Origin: Leptolinea sp.
GTDB lineage: Bacteria > Chloroflexota > Anaerolineae > Anaerolineales > Anaerolineaceae
DNA: 64,000 bases
NCBI GenBank assembly: GCA_012798535.1
Contig: JAAZMZ010000011.1
Location: 1-64,000 of the forward strand
Reading direction: 5' to 3'
Made by a program: the position numbers and the translations under genes. The notes below the pieces were generated by a model that saw only the letters and a list, made by a program, of their open reading frames with translations, was not told the DNA's origin and made no database searches. Shown here one piece after another: positions 26,378 to 35,612 of this stretch; positions within the stretch are counted from its first letter, which is position 1; the number at the start of each line of letters is the position of its first letter.

Positions 26378-27291
26378 AACGCTTGCTGGTTACCGGAGCG
26401 AGTGGACTGCTGGGAATTAACCTGGCTCTGCGTGAATTGGCGCACAGGGAAGTGACCGGCATCATAAATTCACACGCCCTATCAGGTATACCTTTCCCTG
26501 TTGAGGCTCTGGATTTGACACTCCCCGGCAGGATCGAACATGTACTTGCCGATAAAAAGCCGGATGTAGTGATCAATTGTGCCGCTCTGGCGAATATCGA
26601 TGACTGTGAAAAGGAGCCGGCGAAAGCCCTGCTGACCAACAGTACGATGCCTGGCTGGATGGCACAGGAATGCCACAAGAGGGGAATTCGACTGGTGCAT
26701 CTATCGACTGACGCGGTTTTCGACGGTTTACAGGGGGGGTACCGAGAAACGGATACGCCTCATCCGCTTTCGGTGTATGCGCAGACTAAGCTGGATGGCG
26801 AAAAAGCCGTTCTGGATGCCTGCCCGGATGCCGTAATTGCCCGGGTGAATTTTTACGGGTGGAGCCTCAGCGGAAAACGCAGCCTGGCCGAGTTCTTTTA
26901 TAACAACCTTTCTGCTGGAAAACAGGTTAATGGTTTCACCGATGTCCTTTTTTGCCCTCTATTTGTGGATCATCTCGCGGATGTGTTGATGCGCCTGGCT
27001 GACAGCGATCACAGCGGGCTTTTTCATGTGGTCAGCCCGGTAGCGCTGTCGAAATATGACTTTGGTTGCAGAATTGCCAGAGTATTTAAGCTGGATGACC
27101 GTCTGATCAAACCGGTTTCTGTCGAAGATGGCGGACTTCTTGCCCGGCGCTCGCCTAATCTAACTTTGAATACGGATAAATTGAGAAAAGCCCTGCAGTT
27201 GGTACTGCCCGGTGTCGATGAGGGCATTCAAGCTTTTGCCGGTCAACTGGCTAATGGCCATCCACAACGCATCCGTAAATTCCTTGTTTAG
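26374..27291 (+). CDS. RmlD-like NAD(P)-dependent sugar reductase
   Basis: A 305-residue extended SDR of the dTDP-4-dehydrorhamnose reductase type. GASGLLG at 8-14 binds the cofactor, S111-T-D supplies the catalytic serine/threonine, and Y135-x3-K139 the YxxxK pair. RmlD-family enzymes reduce the 4-keto group of a 6-deoxy nucleotide sugar. Directly coupled to the PseB-like dehydratase by ATGA, it would reduce the 4-keto product to a 4-hydroxy sugar, in place of the transamination used for pseudaminic acid. No RmlABC genes are nearby, so a rhamnose role is unlikely here. Substrate inferred. Confidence 0.8.
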   Translation: MKRLLVTGASGLLGINLALRELAHREVTGIINSHALSGIPFPVEALDLTLPGRIEHVLADKKPDVVINCAALANIDDCEKEPAKALLTNSTMPGWMAQECHKRGIRLVHLSTDAVFDGLQGGYRETDTPHPLSVYAQTKLDGEKAVLDACPDAVIARVNFYGWSLSGKRSLAEFFYNNLSAGKQVNGFTDVLFCPLFVDHLADVLMRLADSDHSGLFHVVSPVALSKYDFGCRIARVFKLDDRLIKPVSVEDGGLLARRSPNLTLNTDKLRKALQLVLPGVDEGIQAFAGQLANGHPQRIRKFLV

Positions 27292-27313
27292 CAATAATCC
27301 AGGAGGATGTTCT

Positions 27314-28384
27314 ATGGAAATCCAAATCGGAAATCATGTAATCGGAAACAACCGGCCTACCTATTTCATCGCCGATATCGCCGCCAATCATGATGGCAGT
27401 CTGGAGCGGGCAAAAATGCTCATTCGCCTGGCCAAAGAGGCCGGAGCGGATGCCGCGAAATTCCAAAATTTTCGCGCGCCGAAGATTGTTTCCGATTATG
27501 GATTCAGATCCATGGGAGGACAGGTTTCCCACCAGGCCAAATGGAAGAAATCTGTTTTTGAAGTGTACAATGACGCTTCGGTTCCATTCGAATGGACGCC
27601 TGAATTGAAAGCCGAGTGCGACCGGGTCGGGATCGATTATTTTTCTGCACCGTATGATTTCGAAGCCATAGACCATCTGGATCCATTTGTGCCGGCCTAC
27701 AAGATCGGCTCCGGCGATATCAACTGGCCGGAAGCTCTGGAACGCATTGCCCGCAAGAATAAACCGGTGCTGCTGGCTACAGGAGCTTCAGATATTGGCG
27801 ATGTGCAGCGGGCCGTGCGAATTCTGCTGGCGATTAACCCACGATTGGTGTTGATGCAATGCAACACGAATTACACGGCCAGCCTGGAGAATTTCAACCA
27901 CCTTCATCTGCGGGTTCTGACCACCTATCATAGTATGTTCCCCGACCTGATCCTTGGCCTATCTGATCACACGCCCGGACATGCTTCCATTCTGGGAGCG
28001 GTGGCACTCGGGGCGCGGGTGATCGAAAAGCATTTTACGGATAACAACCTGCGGGAAGGGCCGGATCATGCCTTTGCCATGAATCCGAAGAGCTGGGAGG
28101 AAATGGTAGTCAATACCCGCCAGCTTGAAAGAGCACTGGGGTCGGGTGACAAATTCGTTGCCGAAAATGAGAAACAGACTGTGTTATTACAACGCCGCTG
28201 CCTGAGAGCTGCCCGTGACCTGAAAGCCGGTGAGATCATTACCCGCGAAATGATCGACGTGCTTCGCCCGGCGGCTCCCGGAGCTATTCTGCCCTACGAA
28301 CTGGATGCCGTCATCGGGACAAAAGTGTTGAATACCCTGCCGGCCGGCAAGGAAATCTGTTGGACGGATCTGGGTAAGGCATAA
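27314..28384 (+). CDS. NeuB/PseI-family nonulosonate synthase with SAF domain
   Basis: A 356-residue synthase that would condense a 6-carbon 2-acetamido sugar with phosphoenolpyruvate to give a nine-carbon 2-keto-3-deoxy acid. The TIM-barrel signature is 'IADIAANHDGS...AAKFQ' (H-D in place of the commoner H-N), with 'IGSGDINW', 'SDHTPGH' and 'GARVIEKHFT'. The last 65 residues ('RAARDLKAGEIIT') form the antifreeze-like SAF domain. A perfect AGGAGG at 27301-27306 precedes ATG 27314. It follows PseB and the reductase. Neu, Leg and Pse synthases cannot be told apart reliably by eye, so I give no symbol. Confidence 0.85.
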   Translation: MEIQIGNHVIGNNRPTYFIADIAANHDGSLERAKMLIRLAKEAGADAAKFQNFRAPKIVSDYGFRSMGGQVSHQAKWKKSVFEVYNDASVPFEWTPELKAECDRVGIDYFSAPYDFEAIDHLDPFVPAYKIGSGDINWPEALERIARKNKPVLLATGASDIGDVQRAVRILLAINPRLVLMQCNTNYTASLENFNHLHLRVLTTYHSMFPDLILGLSDHTPGHASILGAVALGARVIEKHFTDNNLREGPDHAFAMNPKSWEEMVVNTRQLERALGSGDKFVAENEKQTVLLQRRCLRAARDLKAGEIITREMIDVLRPAAPGAILPYELDAVIGTKVLNTLPAGKEICWTDLGKA

Positions 28385-28406
28385 AGACCGACGGAAAGCC
28401 GCAAAA

Positions 28407-29495
28407 ATGCGTATTCTGTATGCCTCCCGCGGTTTTGGAGTTCATGACGAGCGTTTTCTGCGCGCGTTATCCTCCTCTGACCACGATGTTTTCTTCCTGC
28501 CGCTGACGTTACAGTCCACATCCGGACTGGCTTTGCCGGTGAATGTCCGGCAGATCTACCAGCCTACGGAAAAGGAAATCACGCCGCGTACCATCGGTAT
28601 CTTGCTGGAAAAATGGACGATCGATCTTGTGCATGCCGGACCGGTAAATGACGTGGCGCGGGTATTCGCTTTCAGCGGTTTCCAGCCGCTGGTCAGCATG
28701 TCGTGGGGATTTGACCTGCTGTGGGATGCCGAACGTGACCTGATGGTGTGGATGGCGATCAAAGAAGCACTGGAACACACGACGGTCTTCTTCTGCGACG
28801 CGCACAGCGTGGAAACAAAAGCTGTAAATGAATACGGTTTTGATCCGCAGCGCATTGTGGTTTTTCCCTGGGGGGTAGATCACGGTCTGTTTTTCCCGAC
28901 CGGTGCCCGTGCCGGCCGCTCTGACGGACAGCCGCTCCAACTATTTTCCAACCGCGCGTGGGAGGATCAATACGGCGTAGATGTGCTGGTGGATGGATTG
29001 ATCCGCGCCGGCAGGACCGGTATGCCATTCAAAGCCATATTGGCCGGAGATGGTTCTATGAAGGCGGCACTGCAGGAAAAGATCCGCCGCAGCAACATTG
29101 CCCATCAGGTACAGTTCGTCGGCCGTATCTCGCAGGCGGAGCTGCCATATTACTACAATGAGGCGGACGTCTTTATCAGTGCGTCTCATGTGGATGGTTC
29201 TTCCCTCTCGCTGATGGAGGCCATGGCCTGCGGGACCGTACCGTTGGTGAGCGATATTCCCAGCAATAAAGAATGGGTGGAAGACAGCGTCAGTGGGTAC
29301 CTGTTTGATGATGGAGATAGTGTTCAACTGGCAGCCCGTTTGCTGGCGTTGGATAAGGTGCGGCACCAACTGCCGGAGATCTCTCGAAAAGCCCAGGCAG
29401 TGGCGGAAGAACGGGCGGATTGGAAAAAGAACCGGCAAATCATGCTGTCCGGTTATGATATCGCAATGAAAATTCACCGGGAACAGTCTGCATGA
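28407..29495 (+). CDS. GT4-family glycosyltransferase
   Basis: A 362-residue GT-B enzyme. 'FPWGVDHGLFFP' at the domain junction, 'AGDGSMKAAL', 'QVQFVGRIS' and 'DGSSLSLMEAMACG' with its E-x7-E-like donor site place it in GT4. It starts 22 bases after the synthase and ends in an ATGA overlap with the next membrane protein. A role in moving the NulO or a neighbouring sugar is possible, but GT4 enzymes normally use GDP-, UDP- or ADP-sugars, so CMP-NulO use would be unusual. Confidence 0.85.
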   Translation: MRILYASRGFGVHDERFLRALSSSDHDVFFLPLTLQSTSGLALPVNVRQIYQPTEKEITPRTIGILLEKWTIDLVHAGPVNDVARVFAFSGFQPLVSMSWGFDLLWDAERDLMVWMAIKEALEHTTVFFCDAHSVETKAVNEYGFDPQRIVVFPWGVDHGLFFPTGARAGRSDGQPLQLFSNRAWEDQYGVDVLVDGLIRAGRTGMPFKAILAGDGSMKAALQEKIRRSNIAHQVQFVGRISQAELPYYYNEADVFISASHVDGSSLSLMEAMACGTVPLVSDIPSNKEWVEDSVSGYLFDDGDSVQLAARLLALDKVRHQLPEISRKAQAVAEERADWKKNRQIMLSGYDIAMKIHREQSA

Positions 29496-31450
29496 AGAAC
29501 AACCGATTCCCTTCCCGGCTGGACGGATTATTAATCGCACTTCTGGCTTTGGCCGGAATCTGGCTGGCGGCCGCATCTGCCGGTAAACCGGTGCACCCGG
29601 CGGAAGATGCCGCCATGCTGATGCGATATTCGCAGCACCTGGCGCAGGGTCACGGTATTGTCTGGAATATTGGCCAGCCTCCGGTGGACGGCGCCACCGA
29701 TTTTCTGTTTATGCTTACCCTGGCCGGCCTTTACGCCCTGGGCGGCGGACTTGAATCCAGCGTACTGTGGCTGGGTGGGATCTCTCATCTAATGACGGTT
29801 CTACTGGTCTACGTAGGAATTCGCCGGTTTTTCAAAGGTGGAATTCTGGCGGCGCTGATCTCTGCCGTATTTCTGTTATGCGGGCCGGGCCTGCGTTATG
29901 TCGAAGCCGGTTTTGGTACTACGTTTTTCGCCCTGTTTTGTGCTTTGAGCTGGCTGGCCGGACGGTATGCGCTGGAAAAGCCGGGCTCCACCGGCCGGGC
30001 TTTGTCTTTTGCCGTTTCCTGCCTGTTGATGGGACTGATCCGCCCGGAAGGTGTTTTAATCGCCGGATTCATGCTGCTGGGAATTATTGCGAAAAATGGA
30101 TGGAAGAAGTCGGCCAGACTCACCACGATATTCGCAGGAGTATTCTTGCTGTTGGGTGGAGCCTACTTCCTCTGGCGTTGGAATTATTTCGGATATCCCC
30201 TGCCAAATCCCTTTTATAAGAAGGGCGGGGGGAATCTGTATTTTGACAGCCTGCGGGAAGCCGTATTCGGCCTGTTCGAACTGAGTTTTCCCTTTTGGCT
30301 GGTATACGCAGTCTGTGTGATTCTGGCGGAATACACGAGTTTGGAACGGTCTGTTTTTATCCGCGGCTGGTGGATGAACACCAGGGATGGTTTGAACGGA
30401 TTCTTGCAGAGTGAGTCGCGTGGCCGGTTGGTGAAAACCACACAAATCGCCGGCGGGATACTTGTTATCGGTTTTATTCTGGGTTTATTCCGCCCGTCTT
30501 CCAGTCTGCATGAAACACTGGTACTGGGACGTTATTCAACGCAGTACGCTGGATTCCTGCTGGCCTTGCTGATGACCGGTCTGGCTGGATTGACGATCTC
30601 CGGGTGGCTGCCGGTTTATGAACTGCCTGATGCTAAAAAACAGTCCGTGGATGGAGGCAGTAATACCTTTTTGGATAGCGGTTTGGTACTTGAAACGTTG
30701 TATGCGGTTATTCCGATTCTCGGTTTCACCCTGATGTGGGTATTGCTCTCCAATGAAATGAATACCCTTTATCGCTTCCAGTATCCGATTTTACCGATCG
30801 TTCTAATGACCTGGCCGCTGCTGATGGATGTGTTCTGTCAGAGTATTAAAATGCCTGACTTTGAATCCTGGCCTTCGAACCTGCGGGGAGCTGCGCTGCT
30901 GGCTGTTCTGCTGCTGGGCATTGGGCTGGTTTGGACTCAGGCACACCGATGGACGATCGATTACCGGCCTGAAGGACGTTATGAGGTGGCGGAATTCCTG
31001 GCACAATACGCAGACAGGCAGTACACCATCGCCACAACGGAAGCCGGCCTCCTGCCGCTGTATTCCGGGTGGCAGGCCGTGGATACCTGGGGTTTGAATG
31101 ACGCTTGGATAGCGCACAACGACGGGATCACGGCGGAATATCTGGAAAAGGCACATCCTGAAATCATCATGTTCCATGCGTATTTTTCCCCGATCTATCC
31201 GTTGATGGAAGCTGGTGATGCCTGGGGTCGCATGACGTTGATGCTGGACACCTACGCACGGGAAAAGGGGTATACTCTGGCGGCGGCATACGGAGAAAGC
31301 CCGGTGGACACACATTATTATTATGTGCGCCCGGATTTCCCGGAAAGTGGTGAGATTGTGACGTTCATCCGCAGTCTGGATGGCGGCCGGTATCATTATG
31401 GAGCGCGTACGCTGGACTATAACAAATTATTGTGGAAGAAGGATAAGTAA
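29492..31450 (+). CDS. GT-C-type integral membrane protein
   Basis: A 652-residue polytopic protein. The first outer loop 'HPAEDAAMLMRYSQHLAQGHG' has the acidic residues and the 'xxHGxVWN' pattern of PMT/ArnT-like and related mycobacterial arabinofuranosyltransferase-like GT-C proteins. A soluble C-terminal portion of about 150 residues ('YADRQYTIATTEAG', 'YSGWQAVDTWGLND') follows, as in similar Chloroflexota proteins. It is coupled at both ends, by ATGA to the GT4 gene and by TAATG to the cytidylyltransferase. It probably transfers a polyprenyl-linked sugar outside the membrane. Confidence 0.7.
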   Translation: MKNNRFPSRLDGLLIALLALAGIWLAAASAGKPVHPAEDAAMLMRYSQHLAQGHGIVWNIGQPPVDGATDFLFMLTLAGLYALGGGLESSVLWLGGISHLMTVLLVYVGIRRFFKGGILAALISAVFLLCGPGLRYVEAGFGTTFFALFCALSWLAGRYALEKPGSTGRALSFAVSCLLMGLIRPEGVLIAGFMLLGIIAKNGWKKSARLTTIFAGVFLLLGGAYFLWRWNYFGYPLPNPFYKKGGGNLYFDSLREAVFGLFELSFPFWLVYAVCVILAEYTSLERSVFIRGWWMNTRDGLNGFLQSESRGRLVKTTQIAGGILVIGFILGLFRPSSSLHETLVLGRYSTQYAGFLLALLMTGLAGLTISGWLPVYELPDAKKQSVDGGSNTFLDSGLVLETLYAVIPILGFTLMWVLLSNEMNTLYRFQYPILPIVLMTWPLLMDVFCQSIKMPDFESWPSNLRGAALLAVLLLGIGLVWTQAHRWTIDYRPEGRYEVAEFLAQYADRQYTIATTEAGLLPLYSGWQAVDTWGLNDAWIAHNDGITAEYLEKAHPEIIMFHAYFSPIYPLMEAGDAWGRMTLMLDTYAREKGYTLAAAYGESPVDTHYYYVRPDFPESGEIVTFIRSLDGGRYHYGARTLDYNKLLWKKDK

Positions 31451-32223
31451 TGCCCGAAAAAAAACGCACCATTGCCATCGTGCAGGCACGCATGGCATCC
31501 AGCCGCCTGCCGGGGAAGGTGCTCAAAGAGATCAATGGAAAACCAATGCTGGCCTGGGTGGTGGAACGTACCCGGCAGGCCCGCTTTGTGGATTATGTGG
31601 CCGTTGCCACCACCACCGATTCTGCGGATGATGCCATCGAACGCTGGTGCAAAGAAGCTCTGACCGCTTGTTATCGCGGCAGCATGTTCGATGTGTTGGA
31701 CCGGTATTACCAGGCTGCCCGTCTATACGCGGCGGATGTGGTCGTGCGTGTGACCGCCGATTGCCCGCTGATCGACCCGCAGGTGATCGATGACACCATA
31801 TCGGCGTTTTTCGACAATAAAGCCGATTTCGCTGCCAACCGCCTACCGCCGCCCTGGAGACGCACATTTCCCATCGGACTGGATACCGAGGTATGCCATT
31901 TTCCCGCGTTGGAACGTGCCTGGAAAGAAGCCAGGGAAGCTCACGAGCGCGAACATGTAATGCCGTACCTCTATGATGAGCCGGATCGTTTCAAGGTTTT
32001 TCAACTGAACACATCACCGGATTACGGCGCTCTACGCTGGACAGTGGATACACCGGAAGATCTGGAATTCATCCGGGCGATAGTCAAAAATCTGCCGGAT
32101 AAAGAAAAATTCACCTGGCTGGATGTGCTGGCTGTGACGCAAGCGCATCCGCAGCTGAACAGCATCAACGCGGGGATCAGGCATAAAGTGTTCGATGATG
32201 TGGACGCGAGAATGCAAAAATGA
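31450..32223 (+). CDS. SpsF-type cytidylyltransferase
   Basis: A 257-residue protein of the cytidylyltransferase fold (CTP_transf_3). 'AIVQARMASSRLPGKVL' is the nucleotide-binding start with the R-x3-S-x2-LPGK variant typical of SpsF, and 'VVRVTADCPLIDPQVID' is the second family signature. SpsF/PseF-type enzymes activate a nonulosonate as its CMP derivative. It sits four genes after the NeuB-type synthase at 27314 and is the natural partner for that product. It overlaps genes on both sides by one and four bases. Some SpsF relatives have unknown substrates, so the sugar remains open. Confidence 0.8.
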   Translation: MPEKKRTIAIVQARMASSRLPGKVLKEINGKPMLAWVVERTRQARFVDYVAVATTTDSADDAIERWCKEALTACYRGSMFDVLDRYYQAARLYAADVVVRVTADCPLIDPQVIDDTISAFFDNKADFAANRLPPPWRRTFPIGLDTEVCHFPALERAWKEAREAHEREHVMPYLYDEPDRFKVFQLNTSPDYGALRWTVDTPEDLEFIRAIVKNLPDKEKFTWLDVLAVTQAHPQLNSINAGIRHKVFDDVDARMQK

Positions 32224-33131
32224 TCTCGATCTTTACTGCGCCTAAACCCTTCACAAATCCGCATATTGCCATAATCCAGCGCAATGCCATCCGCTCCTGG
32301 AAGGCTATCGGCGCAGATGTCATTCTAGTGGGGGATGAGGAAGGAATCGCGGAAGCTGCCCGTGACCTGGATGTCAGACATGAACCTTGTGTGGTGCATA
32401 ACACGTATGGAACACCGAAGATTGACTCCATCTTTGAACTTGGACGCAAAGCGGCAACCGGTGATCTACTTGCTTATATCAACGCAGATATCATCCTGCT
32501 GCCAGATTTTACTGAAGCCGCAGAGTCAGTCGCCGCGCAGCAGTCAGAATTCCTGATCATCGGCCAGCGCTGGGATCTGGATGTGAAAAATGAGCTGGAT
32601 TTCACCTCTGGTTGGAGTGATCGATTAAAGGCAGAGGTACAAAACCGCGCCCGGCGTCATCCACGTGGCGGCAGTGATTATTTCCTGTTTCCTCGATCCA
32701 TCTTCACGATGATTCCGGCTTTTGCCATCGGACGCGCCGGGTGGGACAACTGGATGATCTATGAAGCCCGCCGGCAGAAGTGGAAAGTGATCGATGGCAG
32801 CACGGACATCAATATCATCCATCAGGATCACGACTACAGCCACCTGCCTGATGGGAAACCGCATTACCGCCTGCCGGAGACATTCGAGAATATCGAAATG
32901 GCCGGCGGCAAACGTGCCATTTTTACCCTGGATGACTGCGATTACCGGCTTGAGAATGACCGGCTTGAACGTTTACCGCTGACCTGGAGAAAATTCTGGC
33001 GCGAGGTGGAGATTCTTCCACTGGTGAGCTGGCATTCCAGGCCTCTAGGGGAGGTATTTTTCGCCATTTTTCATCCGGTCAAAGCCTACCACGAATGGCG
33101 CACAAAAACGGCCGTCTCTGCAAACAGGTAA
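32220..33131 (+). CDS. GT-A-like glycosyltransferase, unclassified
   Basis: A 303-residue soluble protein. The N-terminal 'MISIFTAPKPF...IIQRNAIRSWK' and 'GDLLAYINADIILLPDF' resemble a GT-A nucleotide-sugar fold, with N-A-D in place of the D-x-D metal motif. 'GGSDYFLFPR' and 'GRAGWDNWMIYEA' are recurrent in a family I have seen in glycan loci without assigned activity. It overlaps the cytidylyltransferase by ATGA. It is most likely a glycosyltransferase; the donor is not known, and a CMP-NulO donor is only suggested by position. Confidence 0.6.
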   Translation: MISIFTAPKPFTNPHIAIIQRNAIRSWKAIGADVILVGDEEGIAEAARDLDVRHEPCVVHNTYGTPKIDSIFELGRKAATGDLLAYINADIILLPDFTEAAESVAAQQSEFLIIGQRWDLDVKNELDFTSGWSDRLKAEVQNRARRHPRGGSDYFLFPRSIFTMIPAFAIGRAGWDNWMIYEARRQKWKVIDGSTDINIIHQDHDYSHLPDGKPHYRLPETFENIEMAGGKRAIFTLDDCDYRLENDRLERLPLTWRKFWREVEILPLVSWHSRPLGEVFFAIFHPVKAYHEWRTKTAVSANR

Positions 33132-33171
33132 TGATCGCGGCGTGGTATAAATCATATTATAAGAGAGAGCA

Positions 33172-34137
33172 ATGCGTGTAGGACAGAACCCAGCAAAATA
33201 TGTGAAAACTGTTGCCCGGCCTGAACGGATCACCGTGGCTGTGCTGAATTTCATCCCCTTTCTTAGCGGATTCTATTCCGAAGCGCTGGAGGTATTGAAG
33301 GTCTGCCTGAACAGCGCCCGCAGAGATGCCGGCCTGCCGTTCGATCTTCTGGTTTTTGATAACGGTTCCTGCGTGGAAGTCAAAGACTATCTGCTAAAAG
33401 AACAGGCGGAAGGACGCATACAACATCTGTTCCTTTCCGAGAAGAATCTGGGTAAGGGCGGCGCGTGGAATATCATCCTCTCCGGCGCGCCGGGAGAGAT
33501 CATTGCCTACGCGGACAGCGATTGTCTGTTCTATCCCGGCTGGCTAGCCGAATCGGTCAAAATCCTCGAAACTTTCCCCAATGTGGGTATGGTCACTGCC
33601 CGGCCGTTCCGCACCAATCCTGATTTTTATTCCAGTACAGCAGCCTGGGGAGAGGAACAAAAGAATGTCCGCCGCGGCCAATTCATACCCTGGGAAACCT
33701 TTCTGGAGTTCGATCGTTCCATCGGTCAGACCGATGAAGAGATCAAACGGCATTACGAATCCAGTGAAGATGTCTGTCTGGAATACAAAGGCGTGCAGGC
33801 CATGGCCGGCGCTTCACACTGGCAGTTCACCGCGCGCAAGGATGTGCTGGCGCAGTTCCTGCCTTTTGAAATGAACCGCCCGATGGGACAGGTCAAACAA
33901 TTGGATCAGCGGGTGAATGAAGCCGGATACCTGCGGTTGATGCCGATTAAACCATTCGCCATGAACATGTCCAATACACTGCGCAGTGTGCCGGGTATCG
34001 ATCCACAGAGCAGCGATGCGGCGGTACAGCCCGCCCGGAGGCGGCTGTTGTTGGACCTGCCGCCGGTGAAAAAAGCTCTTTTAGCCGTGTATGACGCCAT
34101 CTTCCGCTGGTATTATGACCGCCCGGCGGCGAAATAA
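33172..34137 (+). CDS. GT2-family glycosyltransferase
   Basis: A 321-residue GT-A enzyme: 'LVFDNGSCVEVKDYL' and 'IAYADSDCLFYPGWL', in which D-S-D is the metal-binding motif, then a family 2-like acceptor region containing 'VQAMAGASHWQFTARK'. The start ATG 33172 follows AGAGAG as a ribosome site. The 40-base gap before it is AT-rich ('TATAAATCATATTAT') and could hold a weak internal promoter. Genes on both sides are glycan genes. Sugar not determinable. Confidence 0.75.
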   Translation: MRVGQNPAKYVKTVARPERITVAVLNFIPFLSGFYSEALEVLKVCLNSARRDAGLPFDLLVFDNGSCVEVKDYLLKEQAEGRIQHLFLSEKNLGKGGAWNIILSGAPGEIIAYADSDCLFYPGWLAESVKILETFPNVGMVTARPFRTNPDFYSSTAAWGEEQKNVRRGQFIPWETFLEFDRSIGQTDEEIKRHYESSEDVCLEYKGVQAMAGASHWQFTARKDVLAQFLPFEMNRPMGQVKQLDQRVNEAGYLRLMPIKPFAMNMSNTLRSVPGIDPQSSDAAVQPARRRLLLDLPPVKKALLAVYDAIFRWYYDRPAAK

Positions 34138-34151
34138 GGAGACCTGCCCGC

Positions 34152-35612
34152 ATGCCGGATAAGAAGATCGTCTTTATCAGCGCCGATCACGGCCTGGCCA
34201 TCGTCTATTTTTTACAGAGCGATGTGGTTCCGACACTTCTGGAAAAGGGTGTGGAAGTAGTGATCCTAACCGATGACGGGTTAAAAGAACAAATCGAAAA
34301 ACGTTTTGGACGGCCGGGGCTGCATATTGAAGGACTGCGCATGAAACAGTGCCGCAAGTACAGTGACACGGTTGATCCATCCGCCCAGTGGTGGTTGAAT
34401 TTTCTGCGTCGGGTAGGCGCCTCCAATCGAATCAATGTGGAAGCATTGACCAGCCATGTTCGCCAGGTGGATGTGGAAGCCTCGAGGCGCCGCCGAACCA
34501 TCATGCCGTTCATGAAAGCGGCTGTTGGTCTGATGCGACGCTCTAAAGTTGCCCGCAGGTGGGTGTATCGCGCGCAGTTAAAATACTCGCCTGAGCTGTA
34601 TTCCGACCTTTTCGAAAAGTACAAACCCGATCTGGTGATCGCCAGCACACCGGGATGGCGGCTGGACCGCTACCTGCTGAGACAGGCGGCCCGGCAGGGA
34701 ATCAAAACCGCAGCCGTGGTGGTGGGCTGGGATAATCCTTCCAGTTACAGTCTACCCGGTGCGCCGGTGGATTGGATCACCTGCTGGTCGGAAATCCAGA
34801 AGCAGGAACTTGTGGAAGGCGATGATTGGCTGCCTGAACGTGTGAATATCGGCGGCATTCCTTCCTACGATGGATATTTCCACAAACAATGGTTGATGCC
34901 CCGCGAGGAATATTTCAAGCTTCACAACCTTGATCCAGACCGCAAACTTCTTTCGTATGCCAGCAGCTTCATCACCTTTTCACCGAACATCCAGAATATC
35001 GAAGCTCTAGCCCGCCTGGTGTCCGAAGATCAACTGGCCGAACCGGCGCAATTGCTTATCCGGTTGCATCCCAACCACTTCATGAGTGAACCATTATTCG
35101 CAGCGGAACGTGAACGGGTACGGGCTATGACCAGAGAGCTTCCGCATGTCCATCTGGTTGAACCTGTTCCACTGGGCGGTGAGCTGGGGTATTATTCCGG
35201 AGAAGACATGCCGGAAAAAACTTCCATGATGGCCTATTCAGATGTGTTTCTGACCGTCTATTCCACCATGGTCGTTGAGGAAGCCATCCACGGTAAACCA
35301 ATCGTGGCGGTGTGTATCGATGCGCCGGGCGGGTGGAATCAGCCCGGACGGTTTTCTCTGCCTCTCTCACAGATCGGGGAGTGGCCGACTCACCAACGGT
35401 TCCGCAAAGCCGGCGCCGGCCGGGTGGCTTTGAATGCGGCAGAATTGCGGGATGTGATCAATACCTATCTGCATAATCCTCAGACCGACCAATCACAGCG
35501 TGAACAATTCATCCGCGATGAGGTGACGTTCACCGACGGCACTGCAGGCCGGAGAACCGGGGAGTTTCTGGCATCCCTGCTGGAAAAGACCAAACCGGAG
35601 GACTTCCGATGA
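34152..35612 (+). CDS. GT-B-like transferase (CDP-glycerol transferase/capsule type)
   Basis: A 486-residue soluble protein with two Rossmann-like halves. The first begins 'KIVFISADHGLAIVYFL', and the second carries 'AQLLIRLHPNHFM' and 'YSDVFLTVYSTMVVEEAIHGKPIVAV', the donor-domain pattern shared by CDP-glycerol glycerophosphotransferases, capsule transferases and UDP-GlcNAc 2-epimerase-fold proteins. It has no membrane segment and lacks the short length and motifs of PseG hydrolases. It overlaps the downstream oxidoreductase by ATGA. Function as a glycosyl- or polyol-phosphate transferase is inferred. Confidence 0.6.
   Translation: MPDKKIVFISADHGLAIVYFLQSDVVPTLLEKGVEVVILTDDGLKEQIEKRFGRPGLHIEGLRMKQCRKYSDTVDPSAQWWLNFLRRVGASNRINVEALTSHVRQVDVEASRRRRTIMPFMKAAVGLMRRSKVARRWVYRAQLKYSPELYSDLFEKYKPDLVIASTPGWRLDRYLLRQAARQGIKTAAVVVGWDNPSSYSLPGAPVDWITCWSEIQKQELVEGDDWLPERVNIGGIPSYDGYFHKQWLMPREEYFKLHNLDPDRKLLSYASSFITFSPNIQNIEALARLVSEDQLAEPAQLLIRLHPNHFMSEPLFAAERERVRAMTRELPHVHLVEPVPLGGELGYYSGEDMPEKTSMMAYSDVFLTVYSTMVVEEAIHGKPIVAVCIDAPGGWNQPGRFSLPLSQIGEWPTHQRFRKAGAGRVALNAAELRDVINTYLHNPQTDQSQREQFIRDEVTFTDGTAGRRTGEFLASLLEKTKPEDFR

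Noticed and set aside
26374-27291. RmlD-like gene taken as part of dTDP-rhamnose synthesis
   Set aside because: RmlA, RmlB and RmlC are absent, and the gene is coupled to a PseB-like dehydratase.
34152-35612. GT-B protein considered as the missing PseG hydrolase
   Set aside because: PseG is much shorter and begins with a different glycine-rich loop; this 486-residue protein has the capsule/CDP-glycerol transferase pattern.
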